Origin: Vibrio galatheae
GTDB taxonomy: Bacteria; Pseudomonadota; Gammaproteobacteria; Enterobacterales; Vibrionaceae
Direction of reading: 5' to 3'
DNA length: 64,000 nucleotides
Assembly: GCF_000967545.1 (NCBI RefSeq)
Contig: NZ_JXXV01000011.1
Span: 124,001 to 188,000, forward strand
This document shows, one piece after another, positions 37,270 through 45,224 of the stretch (position 1 is its first letter; the number at the start of each line of letters is the position of its first letter). The notes beneath the pieces were generated by a model. That model saw nothing but the letters and a program-made list of their open reading frames with translations. It had not been told where the DNA came from and did not search any database. Made by a program: the position numbers and the translations under genes.

Positions 37270-37287
37270 GTGAATTTATATATTCAC
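37270..37287. promoter_or_regulatory. Interrupted palindrome upstream of arcA
   Basis: GTGAAT and ATTCAC flank six A/T bases, 72-89 bases before the arcA start. The arms are ARG-box half-sites, but the centre is two bases longer than the standard box. Confidence 0.4.
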
Positions 37288-37746
37288 TTATTTTGTTTCT
37301 GAAACTCATATTACGCCAGGTAGCAGGGGATTCTTCGAGGTTAATCACAGTTCGTTTTTTATGTGCTAGGCCTTGGTATATAAGGGTTTTAACAATATCT
37401 ATGCAGTTGTTATTGCGCTGTAACAGCCCTAATTAGCCACTTGGTCGGGAACTTTATTCAGATTGATATTCAAATGTGTAGATATATCGACTTTGTTAGG
37501 AATAATATGCATTGTGATATTATTGACAGGAGGGTGAATAAAGCGGAAATATGCAGTTAATCTTTCTAGATAATTAAAAAATTTGTTAGTTTAATGGTTT
37601 TATAACAAAATGCTTTTCCATAATTGTTGTCTGGATCACATATTGATTTCTAGGGTGTTTTAAATATAGCTGTCGAATGAATTAATTTAAATTATGGGTT
37701 GGGATAGTTTTTCTAATTAACTTGAGGCTTGAAGTAATATTTGAGT

Positions 37747-37835
37747 AGATTCTGAATTGCGGTCGTGCCTTCCTTTTCAGAATGACGGCGTAGGCTTGTC
37801 ATTGCGAAAGTGAGTAACCCAAATCCCGTCATTCC
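37747..37835. repeat. Dispersed intergenic repeat, copy B
   Basis: AGATTCTGAAT...TCGTGCCTTCC..TTCAGAATGACG is followed by GTCATTGCGAAAGTGAG..., mirroring the two halves of the copy at 2377-2482 in swapped order. It lies just past the terminator of the YfcC-type gene. Confidence 0.6.
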
Positions 37836-37840
37836 AAACA

Positions 37841-37867
37841 CAAAAAAAGCCGCACTAAGGCGGCTTT
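37841..37867 (-). terminator. Rho-independent terminator after the YfcC-type gene
   Basis: On the minus strand a perfect 8-bp stem (AAAGCCGC / GCGGCTTT) with a six-base loop ends in TTTTTTTG. It would stop most read-through into the arcA region. Confidence 0.88.
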
Positions 37868-37918
37868 GAGGGCGGCTCACATCCTGTGAGCCAGGTAAGG
37901 AAAAGAAGGTAACTAACG

Positions 37919-39367
37919 TTAGATGAGCGCACCAATGCTGAGTACCACAACACAGAACAGGGTTAGAATCGCCAATAGTGGCGCGACCCATTTCACCCAG
38001 CGGACATACGGTACTCGAGCGATTGCCAAGCCACCCATCACCACTGCAGAGGTTGGCGTAATCAAGTTCACCAAGCCAGAAGCCGATTGGTAAGCAGTCA
38101 CGACTAGATCGCGTCCTACTCCAGCAAAGTCAGCCAGTGGTGCCATGATTGGCATAGTCAGTACCGCGAGGCCAGAGGTAGAAGGCACTAGGAACGATAG
38201 CAGCAGCTCTAAGAAGAACATCACGTTAATGAACACCACAGAAGATAGACCCGTTACCATTTGTTCGGCAGAGAACAAGATGGTGTCGGTGATCATCCCG
38301 CGGTCCATCACTACTACGATACCGCGAGCAATACCGATAATCAGTGCTACACCTAACAGGTCACGTGCGCCGTCGATAAAGCTACTAGTGAACTCTTCTT
38401 CACTCATGCGAGCGACGATACCGACAATAATCGCTGCCGCTAGGAATACGACTGAGATTTCCGCCATCCACCAGCCTGCTACTGCTACGCCGTAAATCAT
38501 CACACCGAATGAGCCACCAAAGATGGTCAGAATCACTTTACGGGTTGTAGTGAACTCAAGGCCTTCTTCGGACTGGTCACCTAGGAAGTGCGCTTTGTTT
38601 TCTTCGTACTTGTCGTAAACAATCGATTTTGTTTGGTCTTGGCGTACCATGCGCGCATAACGCATCACGTAAGCCACACAGATAGCCCAGCCAGCCACCA
38701 GCATAACAAGGCGAAGAATGATGCCATCGGTAAATGGAATGCTAGACGCGTTAGCAGCAATAACGGTAGCAAATGGGTTGATGGTCGAACCCAAACAGCC
38801 AATGCCCGCACCTAATAAAACGGTTGCAGCGGCGACCACAGGGTCAAAGCGCGCCGCCATCATTACCGGAACCAGCAGCGTATAGAATGGCAATGACTCT
38901 TCTGCCATACCGTAGACTGTGCCGCCCGCGGCGAACAGCGCCATCAAGATGGGGATCATCATCTCCTCTCGCCCTTCAAGGCGATGGGTGACTCGCTCAA
39001 TACCTGCGTCAATTGCCCCAGTCTTAGTCACTAAGCCAAGGAAGCCACCGATAATCAAGACAAACAGTGAAACATCAATGGCAGCAGCTTCGTAACTGTT
39101 GTGGTCATAGAAGCCATCAATTGGCGCGAGCAAGACATCAATGACCCCTTGAGGATTACCATCAACTGCTTGATAAGTGCCTGTTACGGGAACTTCGCGG
39201 CCCAAGTCTTCATTCATAGCACGGTCATATTGACCAGCAGGAACAATCCAAGTCAGCATTGCCACAAGAGCAATTAAGACAAAAAGAATGGTGTAAGCGG
39301 AAGGAAACTTAAAGTTGGCAAAGAAGCCGCGTTTTTTTTCTTCGGTCGGTACGGTTTGCGTTGTCAT
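37919..39367 (-). CDS. YfcC-family transporter, likely arginine/ornithine exchanger
   Basis: This 482-residue membrane protein of about 12 helices belongs to the YfcC/anaerobic carrier family (PF03606). A cytoplasmic N-terminal segment precedes the first helix (YTILFVLIALVAMLTWIVP), and the conserved PTSAVVMGGLAIARVPYVRWVKW lies near the end. Family members include carriers found with arginine deiminase genes. Its position next to arcA, and FNR and ARG boxes in its upstream gap, suggest it serves the ArcD role of exchanging arginine for ornithine. The substrate remains inferred. Confidence 0.85.
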   Translation of the reverse strand: MTTQTVPTEEKKRGFFANFKFPSAYTILFVLIALVAMLTWIVPAGQYDRAMNEDLGREVPVTGTYQAVDGNPQGVIDVLLAPIDGFYDHNSYEAAAIDVSLFVLIIGGFLGLVTKTGAIDAGIERVTHRLEGREEMMIPILMALFAAGGTVYGMAEESLPFYTLLVPVMMAARFDPVVAAATVLLGAGIGCLGSTINPFATVIAANASSIPFTDGIILRLVMLVAGWAICVAYVMRYARMVRQDQTKSIVYDKYEENKAHFLGDQSEEGLEFTTTRKVILTIFGGSFGVMIYGVAVAGWWMAEISVVFLAAAIIVGIVARMSEEEFTSSFIDGARDLLGVALIIGIARGIVVVMDRGMITDTILFSAEQMVTGLSSVVFINVMFFLELLLSFLVPSTSGLAVLTMPIMAPLADFAGVGRDLVVTAYQSASGLVNLITPTSAVVMGGLAIARVPYVRWVKWVAPLLAILTLFCVVVLSIGALI

Positions 39368-39438
39368 GGCTATCTCCTTACTTTTATTTATATACCAATA
39401 AATAAAAGTGAATCAGCGACTAATCGTTATTAATAGTA

Positions 39439-39464
39439 AATAACTTATTGTAGGGTAAGTTATT
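39439..39464. promoter_or_regulatory. Inverted repeat close upstream of the YfcC-type gene
   Basis: AATAACTTA and TAAGTTATT are perfectly complementary and separated by eight bases, 72-97 bases before the start codon. It resembles an operator or a leader hairpin; no factor is assigned. Confidence 0.5.
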
Positions 39465-39697
39465 GGTATTTAGTTATATATTGGGCATAACTGTCAAATA
39501 TGTCCTTTGGTATTATTTTAAAAGTAGTTGTAGTGGTGAACTTTGGACACCTTCACAAAATAAACAGGCAATAGAGTGAGCCTTTTACGTTTACCCTAGT
39601 AGCACGATTATTTGTTTGAAATGGATGGATTAATATTCCCTGATAAAATACTAAGTCGATAGGAGCTAAGGCTAATGTCCGTTATTTAATATTTGAC

Positions 39698-39731
39698 TGG
39701 AATTTTATTCATATCTTGGAATTTAAATGCA
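39698..39731 (-). promoter_or_regulatory. Tandem ARG boxes upstream of the YfcC-type gene
   Basis: TGGAATTTTATTCA (39698) and GGAATTTAAATGCA (39718) each match TGAATwwwwATTCA at 12 of 14 positions. They are 20 bases apart, the same spacing as the pair before the argR-type gene. Confidence 0.65.
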
Positions 39732-39753
39732 CGAAGAGTTTTCGAATAATTTA

Positions 39754-39767
39754 TTGATTAATATCAA
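39754..39767. promoter_or_regulatory. Consensus FNR box
   Basis: TTGATTAATATCAA matches the FNR/ANR consensus TTGAT-N4-ATCAA at all ten specified positions. If it acts at -41.5 on the minus strand, transcription would start near 39719, inside the ARG-box pair. Confidence 0.7.
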
Positions 39768-39802
39768 AAATGAAATGTGATCTCGATGTTTTTACGAAAG
39801 AC

Positions 39803-39831
39803 AAAATAAAAAAGGGAGCCGTAGCTCCCTT
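39803..39831 (-). terminator. Rho-independent terminator after the Dcu-type gene
   Basis: On the minus strand a perfect 8-bp stem (AAGGGAGC / GCTCCCTT) with a four-base loop runs into TTTTATTTTG, about 20-45 bases after the stop. Confidence 0.88.
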
Positions 39832-39847
39832 ATTCTTATCGCTAGGT

Positions 39848-41155
39848 TTAGATTAATAAACCGCCGAAAGTAAAGCCTAGGGCAACCGCAGAGGCAATAG
39901 TCGCTACCCCAGGGATAAAGAATGGATGGTTGAAGACATATTTACCGATGCGGGTTGAGCCCGTATCGTCCATTTCAACTGCCGCCAAGAGTGTTGGGTA
40001 AGTAGGCAGCACAAATAGCGCACTCACGGCGGCAAATGAAGCCACTGCCGTTAACGGAGCCACACCAATTGCGAGCGCTGCTGGCATAAGGGCGACTGTG
40101 GTTGCCCCTTGTGAGTAAAGCAGCATCGAAGCAAAAAACAGCACCATGGCCAGCATCCAAGGGTAATCAGCCAGCAGTGCACCAGAGACTTCTTTGATGC
40201 TATCTACGTGGGCATTAACAAACGTCGAACCAAGCCATGCAACACCCAGAACACAGACACACGCGGTCATACCTGAACGGAAGGTTGCTGCAGACGGAAT
40301 CTTCGCAGGGTCAATTTTGGTGAAAAGGACAATGGCAGCAGCAGCGGCTAGCATTACTGTCATGATCGCTTCGTTTCGTCCTAGAGCTGGATCTTTGATA
40401 AGTCCAACTGAGCCAGAAATCGCTGCCGCATAACAAACAACAAAACCAATCGCAGCTAAAAAGATATACGTCGCGGTTTTTGCTGTAGGTAAGATCTCCC
40501 GCTTAGTTTCTGAAGAGAGCTTGATTAATCCCTGCTGCAAACGCTCTTGATAAATAGGGTCGTCTTTGAGTTCGCCACCCATAAAATTGGCGACAAAAGC
40601 ACCAATCATACAAGCGGTAAAGGTGGTGGGAATGCACACCGCAAGCAGAGTCAGGTAATCCACGCCCATCGGTGCAAGCATAGCGGCAAATGCCACTACA
40701 GCCGCTGAAATTGGCGAAGCAGTAATGGCGATTTGTGAAGCGACAACCGCAATAGAAAGTGGGCGAGAAGGGCGCACACCTTGGCCTTTTGCCACTTCTG
40801 CGATAACAGGTAGTGTCGAGAAAGCAGTGTGACCAGTACCGGCCATGAGTGTCATTAAAAAGGTCACAATTGGCGCATAAAAGGTGATGCGTTCCGGGTG
40901 TTTACGCAAAAAGTTCTCTGCCACTTGAACTAGCCAGTCCATACCACCTGCGACCTGCATTGCTGCAATGGCGGTAATCACTGACATAATGATCAGAATA
41001 ACGTCTACTGGAATAAACGCTTGGCTAGTGGGTACACCCATTACTAAAGAGAGCGCAATGACACCCGCCCCACCGGCTAAACCAATCCCAATTCCGCCCA
41101 TTCTGGCTCCCAAATAGATAAAGAGCAAAACGACAATGAGTTCGATCGCAACCAT
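39848..41155 (-). CDS. dcuA: Anaerobic C4-dicarboxylate transporter (Dcu family)
   Basis: The 435-residue protein is very hydrophobic, with about 10-12 helices, and has the Dcu-type start (ELIVVLLFIYLGARMGGIGIG). Conserved elements such as GTGHTAFSTLPVIAEVAK and ASQIAITASPISAAVVAFAAM are present. Dcu carriers exchange aspartate or fumarate for succinate. It lies just downstream of aspartase, the E. coli aspA-dcuA arrangement, so aspartate/fumarate exchange is the likely role. DcuA versus DcuB is assigned by context. Confidence 0.9.
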   Translation of the reverse strand: MVAIELIVVLLFIYLGARMGGIGIGLAGGAGVIALSLVMGVPTSQAFIPVDVILIIMSVITAIAAMQVAGGMDWLVQVAENFLRKHPERITFYAPIVTFLMTLMAGTGHTAFSTLPVIAEVAKGQGVRPSRPLSIAVVASQIAITASPISAAVVAFAAMLAPMGVDYLTLLAVCIPTTFTACMIGAFVANFMGGELKDDPIYQERLQQGLIKLSSETKREILPTAKTATYIFLAAIGFVVCYAAAISGSVGLIKDPALGRNEAIMTVMLAAAAAIVLFTKIDPAKIPSAATFRSGMTACVCVLGVAWLGSTFVNAHVDSIKEVSGALLADYPWMLAMVLFFASMLLYSQGATTVALMPAALAIGVAPLTAVASFAAVSALFVLPTYPTLLAAVEMDDTGSTRIGKYVFNHPFFIPGVATIASAVALGFTFGGLLI

Positions 41156-41187
41156 TTTGATACCTCTACAAGTTAATTTTGATTCTA

Positions 41188-41224
41188 ATTATCTAACCGC
41201 TCAGGACGTAAACAGTTAGATAAT
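41188..41224. promoter_or_regulatory. 10-bp inverted repeat upstream of dcuA
   Basis: ATTATCTAAC and GTTAGATAAT are perfectly complementary, separated by 17 bases, 33-69 bases before the dcuA start. A weak FNR-like sequence (TTGAT-N4-ATTAT, 8/10) overlaps it at 41179-41192. Confidence 0.5.
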
Positions 41225-41272
41225 GCGAATGGAAAAACCTTTAATTTACTGTGACTACTTATCTTGAATCCT

Positions 41273-41294
41273 AAAAAGGGCTCCGCGGAGCCCT
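41273..41294 (-). terminator. Rho-independent terminator after aspA
   Basis: On the minus strand a perfect 8-bp stem (AGGGCTCC / GGAGCCCT) with a two-base centre is followed by TTTTTAG. It lies 12-33 bases past the aspA stop and before dcuA. Confidence 0.85.
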
Positions 41295-41305
41295 AGAATG
41301 CAAGC

Positions 41306-42757
41306 CTATTCGTAGCGTTTGGCTTTATACTTAGGATGCATAAAGTTTTCGACACACAGGATCTCATCGATTTCTTCTTCGCTGAGCAGACCTCGCTCAA
41401 GAACCACTTCACGAACGCTCTTACCCGTTTCCGCACAAATCTTACCCACAATGTCACCTTCGTGATGGCCGATGTATGGGTTGAGGTAAGTGACGATGCC
41501 AATTGAATTGTAGACGTAGTTTTCACACACTTCTTTGTTAACTGTGATGCCATCAATACACTTGTCGCGTAAGTTGACACAAGCATTAGACAGCAGTGAG
41601 ATTGACTCAAACATGCTTTGTGCGATCACTGGCTCCATAACGTTTAGCTGGAGCTGACCACCTTCGGCGGCGAACGAAATGGTATTGTCATTACCAAGAA
41701 CTTTAAAACACACTTGGTTGACGACCTCTGGCACCACAGGGTTCACTTTCGCTGGCATGATCGACGATCCTGCTTGCAGTTCCGGAAGGTTAAGTTCATT
41801 AAGACCTGCACGTGGACCAGAAGAGAGCAGACGTAAATCGTTACAGATTTTCGAAAGTTTAACCGCGAGGCGTTTTAACGCGCCGTGGGTCATAACATAA
41901 GCACCACAGTCAGAGGTGGCTTCAATCAAGTCTTCTGCAGGCACGACTTCTAATCCAGTCACTTGCGCGAGATGTTTGACGGCTGCCGCTTGGTAACCTT
42001 GTGCTGCATTTAAGCCGGTACCAATCGCGGTAGCACCTAGGTTGATTTCAAGCAGCAACTTGGAAGTGTATTCAAGGGCACGAATCTCTTCGTTCAGTGT
42101 CACAGCCCAAGCATGGAACTCTTGACCAACAGTCATAGGCACTGCGTCTTGCAACTGAGTACGTCCCATCTTGAGTATGCCGCTAAATTCTTGACTCTTA
42201 AGCTCAAATGCGCCTTTGAGATATTCAATCGCTTCAATCAGTTTTGCTATGCTGTTGAATACTGCAACACGAAAACCAGTTGGGTAAGCACAGTTGGTTG
42301 ATTGGCTCTTGTTGACATGATCATTAGGGTTAATAAATTGGTACTGGCCTTTTTCTTTACCCATTAACTCAAGAGCAAGGTTGGCAATTACCTCGTTAGT
42401 ATTCATATTCACTGAAGTACCAGCACCACCTTGGAAGACATCCGAAGGGAATTGATCCATACATTTGCCTGTCTCAAGGATCAGATTACACGCTTCAACA
42501 ATGTGGTTGGCGACGTCTTTCTCAATCACGCCCAACTCTTTGTTAGCCAACGCGGCGGCTTTTTTGGTCATCACCATGCCGCGAACAAACTCAGGTACGT
42601 CGGAAATGGTCATGTTGGAGATGTTGAAGTTTTCCATCGCACGTAGGGTGTGAATGCCATAATAAGCGTCGGCAGGGACATGACGCTGGCCGAGTAGGTC
42701 TTCTTCGATACGAGTTGCTTGATTAGCCAAGTGAGAGGTTTCAGTTAGGGTAGCCAT
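41306..42757 (-). CDS. aspA: Aspartate ammonia-lyase (aspartase)
   Basis: AspA converts aspartate to fumarate and ammonia. The 483-residue protein has the fumarase/aspartase signature [12 protein letters not shown] (catalytic Ser loop) and the substrate-site elements [17 protein letters not shown] and [12 protein letters not shown]. It precedes dcuA. Fumarate made here can serve as an electron acceptor when oxygen is absent. Confidence 0.97.
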   Translation of the reverse strand: MATLTETSHLANQATRIEEDLLGQRHVPADAYYGIHTLRAMENFNISNMTISDVPEFVRGMVMTKKAAALANKELGVIEKDVANHIVEACNLILETGKCMDQFPSDVFQGGAGTSVNMNTNEVIANLALELMGKEKGQYQFINPNDHVNKSQSTNCAYPTGFRVAVFNSIAKLIEAIEYLKGAFELKSQEFSGILKMGRTQLQDAVPMTVGQEFHAWAVTLNEEIRALEYTSKLLLEINLGATAIGTGLNAAQGYQAAAVKHLAQVTGLEVVPAEDLIEATSDCGAYVMTHGALKRLAVKLSKICNDLRLLSSGPRAGLNELNLPELQAGSSIMPAKVNPVVPEVVNQVCFKVLGNDNTISFAAEGGQLQLNVMEPVIAQSMFESISLLSNACVNLRDKCIDGITVNKEVCENYVYNSIGIVTYLNPYIGHHEGDIVGKICAETGKSVREVVLERGLLSEEEIDEILCVENFMHPKYKAKRYE

Positions 42758-43262
42758 ACAGGATCCTTAGAGATTTATTCTGATAATAAAAAGTTTTTAT
42801 CGCCAATCTGTAATCTAAGAATCCATTCGACAGAATTTTTGGCTGTATAATCCGTCCTGACTTATGTAGCACATAATACTGTACTGGACGCATAAAAATA
42901 GTAACTGGATCACCTTTTTCATTTTCTTAAGTCAATTATTTTACCTCTTAGTAGGTAGGTATTGATTTATCCTGTTTATGTTTTTTTTAACAGGATAGAT
43001 GTGAGATATCGGTTTTGTTGAAGGTGTTCTGTTATTGCTCACGATAAACGATTTGAGAGTGGGCGAAAAACGCTGCTGGGTGCAGAGTTAACCGCCAAAT
43101 TGGGCAGAGTATATCCACATCGTTGTCTATACTCGCAAGTAAGGTCGCTTTATATATTCGCGAGTTTAATCGATCTGAAGTCATCGACTTGATGGCGAGA
43201 TGTTAAGAAATAGTGGCTGCTTGATACGACCACCAGTACTGTTTTTCATATAAGGAGAGCGT
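42758..43262. other. Divergent gap between aspA and the HD-GYP regulator
   Basis: This 505-base gap holds both promoters but no gene. Three symmetric elements are visible: TTATGT-AGC-ACATAA (42862-42876), about 105 bases before aspA; a 9-bp inverted repeat TATCCTGTT / AACAGGATA with a T-rich loop (42968-42997); and a 7-bp inverted repeat GAGTATA / TATACTC (43107-43134). A TATAAT lies at 42846-42851 on the plus strand, without a good -35. Confidence 0.55.
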
Positions 43263-44294
43263 ATGACAGAGAAACCGATAGTCCTTGTGGTCGACGACTC
43301 CCCAGAAAATATTTCAGTCCTGAGTGGTGTGCTGCGCGATGATTACAAAGTTAAAGTGGCACTCAATGGGGTTAAAGCGATTCAAATAGCAGAAAGTGAG
43401 CCGGATTTGATGATGATCTTGCTCGACGTGATGATGCCAGAAATGGATGGCTATGAGGTGTGTGAGCGACTCAAATCTAATCCAGTTACGGCGAATATTC
43501 CGATTATTTTTGTCACAGCGAAAGAGCGCGACATTGATGAAAAGTTTGGTTTCTCTTTAGGTGCCGTCGATTACATCACCAAGCCAGTGAGTCCTTCAAT
43601 TGTGCGTACCCGGGTGCGTGCACATATTGCGGTGTTTGAGCAAAGTCGCTTGCTCGATCAAAAAGTGCGTGAGAGAACGGCAGAACTAGAACGAACTCGA
43701 ATGCAGATTGTTCACTGTTTAGGTCGGGCGGCGGAGTTTAGGGACAATCAATTGGGATTACATGTCTATCGGATTAGTCACTACAGTCGTTTAATCGCAC
43801 AAGTTATCAGCCCAGACGATCATGACTGGGTTGAACTCGTCTACCATGCGTCACCTTTGTATGATGTCGGCAAGCTTGGTATCCCTGATAGTGTATTGCT
43901 CAAGCCGGGTGAGCTGATCGAACAAGACTGGCAAGTAATGCGTCAGCACCCTGCGATAGGGGCTGAGATCATTGGCGAACAAGATTCAGATCTCATGTTA
44001 TTGGCCAAAGAGATCGCCTTAACTCACCATGAAAGATGGGATGGTTCTGGGTATCCGAATGGTTTAAAAGGCGAAGATATTCCTCTTGCTGGAAGGGTCG
44101 TTGCCGTCGCGGATGTGTTTGATGACTTAACTTGCCAGCGTCCTTATAAACAGGCGTGGTCAGTTGAAGAGACGGTTGATTATATTTGCGACGAGTCGGG
44201 TAAGCATTTTGATCCGCAAGTGGTTGCGGCATTTCTGCTCGTTTTGGATGATATTTTGGCCATTCACGAAAAATATAAAGATCCTATCCACTAA
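43263..44294 (+). CDS. Response regulator with HD-GYP-type output domain (altered HD motif)
   Basis: The 343-residue protein has an N-terminal receiver (VLVVDDSPENISVL, phospho-Asp in ILLDVMMPEMDGYE, Lys in YITKPVSP), a short coiled linker, and an HD-GYP domain (about 150-335). HD-GYP domains degrade c-di-GMP. Most motif residues are present (HHERWDGSGYPNGLKGED, RQHPAIGAEI), but the HD doublet reads LYDVGKLGIPD, with Tyr in place of the metal-binding His. Activity may be reduced or lost. AAGGAG precedes the ATG. No partner kinase is adjacent. Confidence 0.92.
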   Translation: MTEKPIVLVVDDSPENISVLSGVLRDDYKVKVALNGVKAIQIAESEPDLMMILLDVMMPEMDGYEVCERLKSNPVTANIPIIFVTAKERDIDEKFGFSLGAVDYITKPVSPSIVRTRVRAHIAVFEQSRLLDQKVRERTAELERTRMQIVHCLGRAAEFRDNQLGLHVYRISHYSRLIAQVISPDDHDWVELVYHASPLYDVGKLGIPDSVLLKPGELIEQDWQVMRQHPAIGAEIIGEQDSDLMLLAKEIALTHHERWDGSGYPNGLKGEDIPLAGRVVAVADVFDDLTCQRPYKQAWSVEETVDYICDESGKHFDPQVVAAFLLVLDDILAIHEKYKDPIH

Positions 44295-44387
44295 CGAAGT
44301 GAGCTGTGAGGGAAGGCGCTACAAGGGATTGTGGCAGTTGAGCTTAGTGGCAAGAGTCAGTACACTGACCTCAACAAAGGAGGGCGC

Positions 44388-44891
44388 GTGTTTCCTATCT
44401 TACTACTGTTATTTATCTTCGTTCCTATCATTGAAATAGGTCTATTTATCCAAGTCGGTGGATACCTTGGCTTATGGCCAACCATCGCCTTAGTTTTGCT
44501 TACTGCCTTCGTTGGTGCCTCGTTAGTGCGCAGCCAAGGTTTACAGACCCTGATGTCGGTGCAAAATCGACTTCAACAAGGCGAACTGCCTGCTCAACAG
44601 ATATTTGAGGGCGTTATGCTGGCGGTGGCGGGTGTGTTACTGCTCACTCCAGGCTTTATGACCGATGCGCTCGGTATGTTGGTATTGCTTCCCTCCCCAA
44701 GAGCAGCGATTGCCAAATATTTAATGGGTAAGATGGTCGTTAAGTCGGTGGGGGGCGGTTTCCATGGTGAGCAGTTTGGCCAGAACCCGTTTGAGCAAGG
44801 GCCGTTTCACAAAGGTGATTCGAAACAAGGCTCAACGTTTGAAGGTGAGTTTGAGCGCAAAGATGACCACGACAAGAATCGCCTCAACTAG
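44388..44891 (+). CDS. fxsA: FxsA family membrane protein
   Basis: FxsA is a cytoplasmic-membrane protein whose overproduction relieves phage T7 exclusion by the F plasmid. This 167-residue protein starts at a GTG (44388) directly after AAAGGAGGG, giving MFPILLLLFIFVPIIEIGLF, the family's usual N terminus. An in-frame ATG at 44331 would add 19 polar residues. About three to four hydrophobic segments come first, then a polar Gly/Gln/Lys-rich tail. In E. coli fxsA also neighbours aspA. A terminator follows. Confidence 0.92.
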   Translation: MFPILLLLFIFVPIIEIGLFIQVGGYLGLWPTIALVLLTAFVGASLVRSQGLQTLMSVQNRLQQGELPAQQIFEGVMLAVAGVLLLTPGFMTDALGMLVLLPSPRAAIAKYLMGKMVVKSVGGGFHGEQFGQNPFEQGPFHKGDSKQGSTFEGEFERKDDHDKNRLN

Positions 44892-45224
44892 TTAAATCCC
44901 TTTATAGAGGCGCTTGATTAGCGCCTTTTTTGTACGCTTTCTCAGCGGAATACTCCCTGAGTACTTACTCTATTTATTAGCTAAAGCTTAATTAATTCAA
45001 TAAGATATTCTCACATTTGCAACTGCTGTTATCACCATGCGTTGGAAATTTGATTGCGGTTCAATTATTCATCATATCTATGAGATCAAAATCTCATTGT
45101 CACTGAATGTAATTTTTAGTTTCATAAAAAACATCAACACTGAGCATGGTTTATTAATAAGTCGTCACGGAAAAAGTGACTTGGAACACGCTTCTTGGTT
45201 GTTGTGTGACATCGGAAGCGATGC
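44892..45224. other. Gap between fxsA and the secreted nuclease gene
   Basis: After the terminator at 44908-44932 there are about 290 AT-rich bases presumed to contain the nuclease promoter. I saw no clear operator, hairpin or gene. Confidence 0.5.
44908..44932 (+). terminator. Rho-independent terminator after fxsA
   Basis: A perfect 7-bp stem (AGGCGCT / AGCGCCT) with a five-base loop is followed by TTTTTT. Confidence 0.88.

Larger units (their letters stand above)
37199..37918. other. Long gap between the YfcC-type gene and arcA
   Basis: The 720-base, AT-rich gap should contain the arcA promoter. Seen in it are GTGAAT-TTATAT-ATTCAC at 37270-37287 (an 18-base interrupted palindrome with ARG-like half-sites) and a CRP-like site at 37625-37640 (TCACA half perfect, 8/10 overall). 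It also holds a dispersed repeat (37747-37835), a terminator (37841-37867) and a 7-bp hairpin (37874-37892). No credible gene was found. Confidence 0.6.
39368..39847. other. Regulatory gap upstream of the YfcC-type gene
   Basis: This 480-base gap holds no gene. Elements seen, from the gene outward: a 9-bp inverted repeat with an 8-base centre (39439-39464), a tandem ARG-box pair (39698-39731), a consensus FNR box (39754-39767), a perfect CRP half-site (AAATGTGATCT, 39773-39783) and the terminator of the Dcu-type gene (39803-39831). Confidence 0.7.

Noticed and set aside
37199..37918. Possible small gene or RNA in the 720-base gap before arcA
   Set aside because: No frame with plausible start signals; the content is explained by promoter-like AT-rich DNA, a repeat and two hairpins. 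A small RNA cannot be excluded but nothing specific supports it.
37713..37991. Open frame of 92 codons on the minus strand overlapping the end of the YfcC-type gene
   Set aside because: It overlaps the transporter in another frame and runs through a terminator and a dispersed repeat; the residues look random and no ribosome-binding site was evident.
44933..45224. Pho box before the secreted nuclease
   Set aside because: I looked for two direct CTGTCAT-like repeats in the gap and found none.
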